From positions 1 through 11,338 of the forward strand of contig PWNY01000250.1 of NCBI GenBank assembly GCA_003557805.1: a stretch of 11,338 nucleotides of DNA, in the 5' to 3' direction. The position numbers were made by a program, and so were the translations under genes. Below, piece after piece: positions 1-6,631 of the stretch (its first letter is position 1; the number at the start of each line of letters is the position of its first letter). The notes beneath the pieces are model-generated. The model made no database searches, was not told the DNA's origin, and was given only the letters and a program-made list of their open reading frames with translations. The DNA is from Bacteroidales bacterium. Its GTDB lineage: Bacteria; Bacteroidota; Bacteroidia; Bacteroidales; UBA7960.

Positions 1-2033
1 ACACACCCGAAGAGGTTTTTGTCAGGGATTTTATTACCGAAAAGATGCCCGATGTGGTTATCAATATTGTTGACGCCTCAAACCTTGAACGCAACCTCTA
101 TCTTACCACACAGTTAATAGATATGGACATCAAGGTTGTGATGGTCCTGAACATGTACGATGAATTTATGGATTCAGGTGACCGCCTCGATTACGAAAGC
201 CTTGGCAAAATGATAGGTATACCTATAATACCGGCCGTCAGTCACAAGGGGAAAGGGGTCAGGGAGGTTTTCACCAAGGCTATTGAAGTTTATGAAGACC
301 GTGATGAAATTGTCCGCCACATACACATAAACCACGGGCAACTGGTTGAAGAGTCATTGAAGAAGATACAGGACAGGATAAACAAGGAGGGCAATGAACA
401 GCTGACCGACCTGGTGTCCTCACGATTTCTGGCCATCAAGCTGCTTGAGAACGACAGGGAGGCAAAAAGAAGAATAAGGGCATTCTGCGGCAATTACGAA
501 GAGATACTCTCCACTGCCGCCAGTGAATCAAGTAAAATAGAAAGGGAGTTCGGCGAACCCGCCGAATCAGTAGTAACCGACCTTAAATATGGTTTTATCT
601 CAGGGGCATTGAAAGAGACACTGATTCCCGGGGAGAAGCATAAGCGCAAGACCAGCGAGATCATTGATACCTTCCTTACCCATAAGCTTATTGGCTTCCC
701 CATATTCCTGCTGTTTATGTGGATAATGTTCTCTGCAACCTTTTTCCTGGGAAGTTATCCAATGGACTGGATTGAGGCGGGAGTGGAGAACCTGGGGAAC
801 TTTACCGACCAGAGGATGCAGGCAGGCCCCTTGAAGGATCTTTTGATAAATGGCATTATCAGCGGGGTTGGCGGGGTTATAGTCTTTTTACCAAACATAC
901 TGATACTGTTCTTTTTCATCAGCCTGATGGAGGATACGGGTTACATGTCGAGGGCCGTGTTCATAATGGATAAACTCATGCACAAGATAGGGCTGCATGG
1001 CAAGTCTTTCATACCGTTGCTTATGGGGTTCGGATGCAATGTGCCCGCCATCATGGCCACACGCACCCTGGGCAGCCGCAATGACAGGATGCTTACGATG
1101 CTCATCAATCCCTTCATCTCCTGCAGTGCGCGGCTTCCCATATATGTACTTTTTATTTCTGCCTTTTTCGTAGAATACCAGGGCACTGTTCTTTTTGCAA
1201 TCTATACAACGGGAGTACTGGTAGCAATCGGGGTAGCCCTGCTGTTCAAAAGGACATTGTTCAGAACCGAAGACGCCCCCTTTGTAATGGAACTCCCCCC
1301 CTACCGAATACCTACAATCAAGGCAATCACAAGGCATATGTGGGGTAAAGCGGTTCACTACCTGAAAAAGATTAGTGGTATTATACTAATAGCTTCGATT
1401 ATCATATGGGCACTTGGTTACTTCCCTGAAGGAGCCGGGTACTCATCAGAACTGGATGAAAGGGTAGCTGCTATTGAACAGTCATTCGAAGCCCGCATAA
1501 CAGCACTTGAAGGGTCAGGTGACAGCCAGGCGGCAGAACTCATGGAGGAGGAGAAGGAGATCGCACTCAGGAACATGGAAGCATCCCTCTACCTGGAACG
1601 CCAGGAGAACAGCTATATAGGCAGGCTTGGGAAAGCAGTCCAGCCAGTAATGGCCCCTTTAGGCTTTGACTGGAAAATGACAATCAGCATACTGTCGGGT
1701 GTTGCAGCCAAAGAGATAGTGGTCAGTACCCTGGCAGTCCTTTACCAGGTGGATGAATCCGTACAGGCCCACAGCCAGTCACTTGTTGAAAAGATCCAGA
1801 GCCAGACTTACAGTTCTGGCCCAAGGGCCGGGGAAGCTGTGTTCACACCGCTGGTTGCACTTTCATTCATGCTGTTCACCCTTTTGTACTTTCCGTGCAT
1901 AGGTGTTATCGCAACTATATCACGTGAGTCCGGACACTGGAAGTGGGGCCTTTTCACTGTCCTGTACACAACCCTGATTGCATGGACAGTTTCATTTATT
2001 GTATTTCAGGCAGGTAGCCTTTTAAATTTCTGA
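1..2033 (+). CDS. feoB: Ferrous iron transporter FeoB, 5'-truncated by window edge
   Basis: FeoB is the inner-membrane Fe(II) transporter with a cytosolic G-protein domain. The reading frame is open at the left edge (first full codon at base 3) and TPEEV... runs straight into the first Met at base 45, so that Met is internal. Residues below count from it. Visible are the end of the G domain, with VVDASNLERNLYLTTQL-like sequence, the FeoB-style G4 motif NMYD (36-39) and G5 region SHKG (66-69); then the helical GDI-like domain (about 75-215) and a membrane part with about eight hydrophobic segments. The two Gate motifs are clear: GFGCNVPAIMATR (328-340) and YFPCIGV (615-621). A charged, coiled-coil-like insert lies at about 463-521. 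G1-G3 motifs are outside the window, so a FeoA fusion cannot be judged. The next gene starts two bases after the stop. Identity is certain. Confidence 0.97.
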   Translation, partial: TPEEVFVRDFITEKMPDVVINIVDASNLERNLYLTTQLIDMDIKVVMVLNMYDEFMDSGDRLDYESLGKMIGIPIIPAVSHKGKGVREVFTKAIEVYEDRDEIVRHIHINHGQLVEESLKKIQDRINKEGNEQLTDLVSSRFLAIKLLENDREAKRRIRAFCGNYEEILSTAASESSKIEREFGEPAESVVTDLKYGFISGALKETLIPGEKHKRKTSEIIDTFLTHKLIGFPIFLLFMWIMFSATFFLGSYPMDWIEAGVENLGNFTDQRMQAGPLKDLLINGIISGVGGVIVFLPNILILFFFISLMEDTGYMSRAVFIMDKLMHKIGLHGKSFIPLLMGFGCNVPAIMATRTLGSRNDRMLTMLINPFISCSARLPIYVLFISAFFVEYQGTVLFAIYTTGVLVAIGVALLFKRTLFRTEDAPFVMELPPYRIPTIKAITRHMWGKAVHYLKKISGIILIASIIIWALGYFPEGAGYSSELDERVAAIEQSFEARITALEGSGDSQAAELMEEEKEIALRNMEASLYLERQENSYIGRLGKAVQPVMAPLGFDWKMTISILSGVAAKEIVVSTLAVLYQVDESVQAHSQSLVEKIQSQTYSSGPRAGEAVFTPLVALSFMLFTLLYFPCIGVIATISRESGHWKWGLFTVLYTTLIAWTVSFIVFQAGSLLNF

Positions 2034-2035
2034 CT

Positions 2036-2236
2036 ATGATACAATGGATAATTACCGCACTGATTCTTGCTGCCGCCCTGATATACGCAGTTATAAGGGT
2101 GTTCAGGTACTTCAGGGGTAAAGGCAGCGGACAGTCAGATTGTGAAAGTTTTGGCGGAGATTGCGCAAAATGCATTCAGGCCCGCGGTAATACAGCCGAT
2201 TGTGACCCGGGTAGCACTTCCGGTAATAAGCTGTAA
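2036..2236 (+). CDS. FeoB-associated Cys-rich membrane protein
   Basis: This 66-residue protein has one N-terminal membrane helix (about residues 3-22), a short basic stretch (RVFRYFRGKG, 21-30) and a hydrophilic tail with four cysteines at 36, 43, 46 and 56 (CX6CX2CX9C). Position directly behind feoB (two-base gap), size and architecture match the FeoB-associated Cys-rich membrane protein family (PF12669). The positive-inside rule would put the Cys tail in the cytoplasm. The family is thought to assist FeoB, possibly by binding Fe(II) or as a small subunit comparable in role to FeoC; its mechanism is not established. The start is the ATG overlapping nothing, two bases after the feoB TGA, implying translational coupling. 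Confidence 0.88.
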   Translation: MIQWIITALILAAALIYAVIRVFRYFRGKGSGQSDCESFGGDCAKCIQARGNTADCDPGSTSGNKL

Positions 2237-2353
2237 CTTCAACAGTTTAACCTTATCTTTTGACCGCTTCATAGAGTATCCAATCGCCCTTTATGCACCT
2301 CTATCAAAAAAATAATGTATATTTAAGATATCTAAATATAAATAAACCGGGCA
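2237..2353. promoter_or_regulatory. Intergenic region upstream of recQ
   Basis: This 117-base AT-rich gap separates the feo unit from recQ. It holds no recognisable ORF or RNA gene. TATATTTA at 2318-2325 matches 7 of 8 positions of the Bacteroidetes -7 box TAnnTTTG and would place a transcript start near 2332, about 22 bases before the recQ start. No good TTTG -33 element sits at the right distance, so the promoter call is weak. The box is also the left arm of an inverted repeat, listed separately. Confidence 0.4.
2318..2340. repeat. AT-only inverted repeat just upstream of recQ
   Basis: TATATTTA (2318-2325) and TAAATATA (2333-2340) are perfect 8-base reverse complements around a 7-base centre, AGATATC, which itself contains the palindrome GATATC. 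The repeat ends 13 bases before the recQ start. It could be a dimeric-regulator operator overlapping the promoter, or simply a product of the AT-rich composition. A transcription terminator is unlikely because both arms are pure A/T with no following U-run. Confidence 0.55.
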
Positions 2354-4273
2354 TTGGACCTTAAGTCAATACTGCTCAAATACTGGGGCTATTCATCATT
2401 TCGCCCCCTCCAGGAGGATATAATCATGTCTGTACTGGAGGGACATGACACCCTTGCACTGCTACCGACAGGTGGGGGAAAATCCCTTTGCTACCAGGTT
2501 CCCGCTATTATGCAGGAAGGCCTGTGTATTGTCGTAAGCCCGCTTATTGCATTGATGAAAGATCAGGTCCAGGCTCTCAGATCAAAGGGAATAAAGGCAG
2601 TGGGTATATATCATGGCCTTGGCAGGGCTGAGATTGACAATGCAGTGGATAATTGTGTATACGGGGATGTGAAGTTCCTTTACATGAGTCCCGAAAGGCT
2701 GTCAACAGACCTTGTACGCAGCAGACTGGAAAAGATGAATGTAAACCTTCTGGCTGTGGACGAGGCACACTGCATCTCGCAGTGGGGATATGACTTCCGC
2801 CCCCCTTACCTGAGAATAGCAGAGGCAAGGGAACTTATCCCCAACGCACCCGTGCTTGCACTTACCGCAACAGCCACAAAAAGTGTTACCCATGACATAC
2901 AGGAGAAGTTAAGGTTCAGGGATCCGCGGGTTTTTCGTAAGAGTTTCGAAAGAAAGAACCTTGCATACATGGTTATAAGGGAGGAGGATAAACTGAGCAG
3001 GCTATGCAGGGTCTCCAACAAGGTAAGAGGCACAGGAATTGTGTACGTAAGAAACCGAAAAAGGACAAGGGAGATATCGGACTATCTCAATAAGAAAGGG
3101 ATTAGCTCCGATTTTTATCACGCCGGTCTCGATGCCAGGGAAAGGGATAAAAAGCAGGATTCATGGATGAAGGAAAGGACAAGGGTAATAGTTGCCACAA
3201 ATGCCTTTGGCATGGGTATAGATAAGCCGAACGTGAGGTTTGTGGTGCATATGGACCTGCCTGACAGCCCTGAGGCGTATTTCCAGGAAGCAGGCAGGGC
3301 AGGCAGGGACGGTTTCAAGTCCTTTGCCATCCTGCTGGTAAACCAGTCTGATATAAGCGACCTTGAGAACTTTCATGAAAAATCATTTCCTCCACTGAAA
3401 ACAATAAGGCAGGTTTACAACTGCCTTGGTAATTATTTTCAACTGGCCATCGGGAGCGGTAAGGACCAGAGCCTGCCATTTGACATGGTGAATTTTGCAA
3501 GGACATATTCACTTGACCCCTTTGTGGTGTTCAATGCGCTGGGGTTCCTTGAAAAAGAGGGCTACATAGCTATGTCAGAAGCCCTTGCGAACCCTTCCAG
3601 GATGATGTTCTTTGTCAACAACGAAGAGCTTTACCGCTTTCAGGTCGCCAACCCCAATTATGACCCCTTTATCAAACTCATTTTAAGGTCATACACCGGC
3701 TTGTTTTCCGAATTTACAAAGATAAACGAGGATGAGATAGCATCCAGGGCAGGAGTTCCGGTACCCCTGGTCAGGAAGATGCTGACCGAGCTGCATAATA
3801 TGCAGATATTGCATTACAAGGAGCAGAATGACTCGCCCGTAATTACTTTTCTTCAGGAAAGGATGGCTGCTGCCGATCTTACAATTTCCGCCCAGGTATA
3901 CAATGAAAGAAAAAAGTTCTCCAAAGAACGCATGAAGCATATGAAGGAATATGCCACATCTGAGAACAAGTGCCGCAGCCTCTTTTTGCTGTCATATTTC
4001 GGGGAAGGCAATGCACAGCGTTGCGGGCAGTGCGATGTTTGCATCGGGCTTAACAAGACCGGAGTAAGCTCGCTTGAGTACAAACAGGTGGTGGATATAA
4101 TAAAGCCTCTTATCAAATCGGGAAACTACACCCCCGAACAGCTGCTGGAAGATGCAGATATAAGCATACCTGAGGCAAAGCTTATAAATGTGATACGTTA
4201 CCTTAAAGATATTGGGGTGATCACTGAAGATAAAGGCCGTATTTTGAGGTGGAATGATCAGGAGGAAAAATAG
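2354..4273 (+). CDS. recQ: RecQ-family ATP-dependent DNA helicase
   Basis: A 3'-5' superfamily 2 DNA helicase used in recombination and replication-fork repair, 639 residues. Helicase motifs occur in order: motif 0 FRPLQ (16-20), Walker A TGGGKS (39-44), DEAH (136-139) with the RecQ aromatic loop through HCISQWGYDFRP (139-150), TATAT (171-175), and motif VI QEAGRAGRDG (311-320). The zinc cysteines are C540, C557, C560 and C563, within CRSLFLLSYFGEG and CGQCDVC, followed by a short helical tail (about 575-632) that resembles a winged helix. No HRDC domain is seen. In E. coli RecQ the zinc site is close behind the helicase core; here about 200 residues intervene. The start is TTG: an in-frame stop at 2339-2341 and the usual family N-terminus (DLKSILLKYWGYSSFRPLQ) leave no ATG choice. 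The 3' end overlaps psd. Confidence 0.95.
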   Translation: MDLKSILLKYWGYSSFRPLQEDIIMSVLEGHDTLALLPTGGGKSLCYQVPAIMQEGLCIVVSPLIALMKDQVQALRSKGIKAVGIYHGLGRAEIDNAVDNCVYGDVKFLYMSPERLSTDLVRSRLEKMNVNLLAVDEAHCISQWGYDFRPPYLRIAEARELIPNAPVLALTATATKSVTHDIQEKLRFRDPRVFRKSFERKNLAYMVIREEDKLSRLCRVSNKVRGTGIVYVRNRKRTREISDYLNKKGISSDFYHAGLDARERDKKQDSWMKERTRVIVATNAFGMGIDKPNVRFVVHMDLPDSPEAYFQEAGRAGRDGFKSFAILLVNQSDISDLENFHEKSFPPLKTIRQVYNCLGNYFQLAIGSGKDQSLPFDMVNFARTYSLDPFVVFNALGFLEKEGYIAMSEALANPSRMMFFVNNEELYRFQVANPNYDPFIKLILRSYTGLFSEFTKINEDEIASRAGVPVPLVRKMLTELHNMQILHYKEQNDSPVITFLQERMAAADLTISAQVYNERKKFSKERMKHMKEYATSENKCRSLFLLSYFGEGNAQRCGQCDVCIGLNKTGVSSLEYKQVVDIIKPLIKSGNYTPEQLLEDADISIPEAKLINVIRYLKDIGVITEDKGRILRWNDQEEK

Positions 4274-4920
4274 GCCAGAAGGTCAACGCCCCCCTTTACC
4301 CTGTCACCTTTTTTAACCCTTATATCAGTGCCTACGGGCAGAAACAGGTCAACCCTGGAGCCGAATTTAATAAAACCAAGTTCCTCACCCTGTCTTACCT
4401 CATGGCCTTCGCTGCAGTAACAGACGATCCTGCGTGCAAAAACACCCGCGATCTGCCTGACCATAAAGCGTATGCCACCTAGGGTCTCAATAATTATGGT
4501 GTTACGCTCATTCAGCCTGCTTGATTTCGGATGCCATGCAACAAGGTATTTGCCGGGGTGGTAACGGTAGAATACAACCTTTCCGTTGGCCGGTATCCTG
4601 TTAAGATGAACGTTAAAGGGAGACATGAAGACCGACAGCTGTATCATCGGCTTTTTGAAATATTCATCCTCCTCAACCTGTTCAACCTTAACGACAGTTC
4701 CATCAGCCGGGCTTATCACGGCACCGGGAAATTCTTCTAAAAGCCTGGTGGGAGAACGGAAGAAAAAGATTACCAGAGCAAACACCACCAAAAGCAGTGC
4801 GAGATATAAATACAAAAGCCACCCGGGCTCAGGCCCGGTATATATTATAAAAGAGGCGACCAGGCCAGTTAAAACCCCTGTATATAAAACTATCCTTTTC
4901 CCTTCTTGGTGTATTTTCAT
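4258..4920 (-). CDS. psd: Phosphatidylserine decarboxylase proenzyme (short type)
   Basis: Converts phosphatidylserine to phosphatidylethanolamine at the inner membrane. The 220-residue proenzyme has two N-terminal hydrophobic helices (about 10-28 and 34-54), then the decarboxylase domain. Visible catalytic elements are PADG with D73, the NVHLNR motif with H105, and the self-cleavage site FGSRVD, where cleavage between G187 and S188 would create the pyruvoyl cofactor on the new alpha chain. Length and the GS motif fit the short PSD-B-like type common in Bacteroidetes, rather than the longer E. coli enzyme with LGST. It is the last gene of the minus-strand operon, 10 bases after cdsA. Its final 16 bases overlap the end of convergent recQ. 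Phosphatidylserine synthase, which supplies its substrate, is not encoded in the window. Confidence 0.94.
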   Translation of the reverse strand: MKIHQEGKRIVLYTGVLTGLVASFIIYTGPEPGWLLYLYLALLLVVFALVIFFFRSPTRLLEEFPGAVISPADGTVVKVEQVEEDEYFKKPMIQLSVFMSPFNVHLNRIPANGKVVFYRYHPGKYLVAWHPKSSRLNERNTIIIETLGGIRFMVRQIAGVFARRIVCYCSEGHEVRQGEELGFIKFGSRVDLFLPVGTDIRVKKGDRVKGGVDLLAYFSS

Positions 4921-4930
4921 CCTGGTTTTT

Positions 4931-5749
4931 CTAATACATCAATAACAGGTAAACAAATGCAAAAGGTGCGGCCATGAACACTCCGTCAAAACGGTCAAGT
5001 ATTCCCCCGTGCCCCGGCAGGATACTGCCGCTGTCTTTAGCATCTATACTGCGTTTAAGCATGGATTCAAAAAGGTCACCGTAAGTGCTGAAGACAATTA
5101 CTATAAAGGCAAGTACAATCCAGTCAAAAAGTGAAATCTGGTCATAGTAAAGTGCTATAACGTTTGCAGTAAGGAGCGCAAGTACTCCTCCCCCTGCAAC
5201 CCCTTCCCACGTCTTCTTTGGTGAAACCCTTTTAAATAATCTGTGCCTTCCCAGGGCGGTACCGATTATGTATGCCCCGGTTTCATTAATCCATACCAGG
5301 AAAAAGAATCCCAGCAGAAGGCTTGAATTATACACACCGGGAGTGAAGGCCGGGTTAGGGAAGTAGTTGAGTACAGAAAACGGTACGGCAACATACAGGA
5401 GGCCAAAAAAAGTGAATGCAATATTTGTAAATGGATTTGGGTCGTTGCGGTATAGTTCAAATAAAAAAATCAGGAAAACACATACGAAGTTTATAAGAAG
5501 CAATTCCGGGTTTATGATATTCATGGAGACCATTGCATTGCTGGTGAACAACACCATGCCGGCAAGCAGCCCGGCATTCTTGTTGGGGAAGATACCGGCC
5601 TTCTCCACCATTGAGTAAAACTCCCAGAGCCCGATAATGGTAAAAACCAAAAATAGCAGCACGAACAGGTGCTGATCCGTAATTATTGATGCCATAACCA
5701 GGACAACGAGTATTATCCCGGTCAGGGTCCTTGTAGCAAGGTTGCTCAC
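4931..5749 (-). CDS. cdsA: Phosphatidate cytidylyltransferase (CDP-diglyceride synthase)
   Basis: Makes CDP-diacylglycerol from phosphatidic acid and CTP, the branch point of phospholipid synthesis, in the inner membrane. The 272-residue protein is hydrophobic throughout, with about seven or eight membrane helices. Residues 229-255 satisfy the full CDP-diglyceride synthase signature: S229, K232-R233, K238-D239, G241, PGHGG (245-249), D252-R253 and D255. SPKKTWEG (176-183) is also conserved. The segment normally written N-D-T-G-A-Y has Glu at 156 instead of Asp. The start is GTG at 5747-5749, giving MSNLATRTLTG, the typical family beginning; the GTG overlaps the stop of the preceding DUF2007 gene (GTGA), so translation is probably coupled. 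Confidence 0.95.
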   Translation of the reverse strand: MSNLATRTLTGIILVVLVMASIITDQHLFVLLFLVFTIIGLWEFYSMVEKAGIFPNKNAGLLAGMVLFTSNAMVSMNIINPELLLINFVCVFLIFLFELYRNDPNPFTNIAFTFFGLLYVAVPFSVLNYFPNPAFTPGVYNSSLLLGFFFLVWINETGAYIIGTALGRHRLFKRVSPKKTWEGVAGGGVLALLTANVIALYYDQISLFDWIVLAFIVIVFSTYGDLFESMLKRSIDAKDSGSILPGHGGILDRFDGVFMAAPFAFVYLLLMY

Positions 5750-5949
5750 AGTGATTCTTTATTAATTATTTGTTTTGCCTTTATCACATTTTCGGCCTGC
5801 ACATATAACTCCACATCACCGAAAAGGTATGCAGAGTCCTTCCTGTTCATAATAACACTGGATATTCCTGCATCATCAAGTACTGCCTGTACTATTTTCA
5901 CCTTGTGTTCAAATGTATTGCTGTATATCTTCCGCCAGTTACTGTCCAT
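5746..5949 (-). CDS. DUF2007-family small protein (putative signal transducer)
   Basis: A 67-residue soluble protein with no signal peptide or membrane helix. The pattern W-x-K-I-Y-S, then a helix with KVKIVQAVLDDAGI, then VIMNRKDSAYLFGDVELYV and a final helix ENVIKAKQIINKE, matches DUF2007 (PF09413), annotated only as a putative prokaryotic signal-transducing protein. I chose the ATG at 5947-5949 because GAGG lies nine bases upstream and family members begin at this point; a TTG five codons upstream (5962-5964) is the alternative and would overlap the preceding stop. It sits between the LUD gene (11-base gap) and cdsA (4-base overlap). Its function is unknown. A regulatory role on a neighbour, for example CdsA, is only a guess from position. 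Confidence 0.85.
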   Translation of the reverse strand: MDSNWRKIYSNTFEHKVKIVQAVLDDAGISSVIMNRKDSAYLFGDVELYVQAENVIKAKQIINKESL

Positions 5950-5960
5950 GATTATAAACC

Positions 5961-6620
5961 TCAAGTATTATCCGCGCTCCCCATATCCAGCATAAACAGA
6001 TAGAGCTCGGCTGGACCATGCACTCCCTTTACCAGGGTCTTCTCAATGTCGGCTGTACGGCTTGGTCCGCTAATGAAACTGATCATTGAAGGCAGATCCC
6101 TGCCGTACTTCCTGGATATTAAATCGAAAGCACCTGAAATGTCGTCAACTATCTGTTTACTGGTAGCTACAACGATATGGAATGGAGCAGCGATAAAGCC
6201 CTTCCTTCCGCAATCCAATGCGCTGCTTACCACAACCGACCCGTGACTTACTACCAGGGCCTCGCATGAGGTCAGGGTCGCATCACACTCATATACCTTT
6301 TCCGGCTGGTTTTCATGCGCTATACCGAGCTCTTCAAGCAGGTCTACAAGGAATGCCTCCCTGCAGAATACTTTTTGTAAGTTCTCCTGTCCTGCAAGTG
6401 CCTTTATCCCATAGGCCAGCTCGCGTGCATCGGCAGAAAAGTAGAACTTACCCCCTGCCCTTTTAAGGGCCTCTGCAAAAGCTTCCTCCCTGAAAGCTGC
6501 ATCAGTCGCTTTAAGCAGGCTGCTTTCCATATCCACGGAGTCGTATGGAGGAGGCATTGAGTTTACAAGTGCATCTCTTACTTTCTTTAATACCTTCTCC
6601 TTGGTTGTGGATTCTTTCAT
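5961..6620 (-). CDS. LUD-domain protein (LutC/YkgG-like)
   Basis: A 219-residue cytosolic protein. The C-terminal half carries the LUD signature FISGPSRTADIEKTLVKGVHGPAEL-type segment (about 182-206), preceded by EALVVSHGSVVVSS (120-133). This is the family of LutC, a subunit of the LutABC L-lactate-oxidising complex. No lutA or lutB homologue and no Fe-S cluster motif is present here, and the gene is embedded between ftsH (11-base gap) and DUF2007. A role in lactate oxidation is therefore doubtful, and I give no gene symbol. The N-terminal third (helical, MKESTTKEKVLKKVRDAL) resembles the usual LUD start. Single LUD genes in this position are a habit of Bacteroidetes; their job there is unknown to me. 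Confidence 0.88.
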   Translation of the reverse strand: MKESTTKEKVLKKVRDALVNSMPPPYDSVDMESSLLKATDAAFREEAFAEALKRAGGKFYFSADARELAYGIKALAGQENLQKVFCREAFLVDLLEELGIAHENQPEKVYECDATLTSCEALVVSHGSVVVSSALDCGRKGFIAAPFHIVVATSKQIVDDISGAFDLISRKYGRDLPSMISFISGPSRTADIEKTLVKGVHGPAELYLFMLDMGSADNT

Positions 6621-6631
6621 TGGAAAGGAGC

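Noticed and set aside
888..1358. 156-codon minus-strand frame with many His and Cys residues, inside feoB
   Set aside because: The Cys/His richness comes from the complement of feoB membrane-segment codons; there is no zinc-finger spacing and feoB is clearly the real gene.
2228..2248. Hairpin (7-base stem including one G-U pair) at the end of the Cys-rich protein gene, a possible terminator
   Set aside because: The stem has only two G-C pairs, overlaps the stop codon and is not followed at once by a U-run, so a terminator is not supported.
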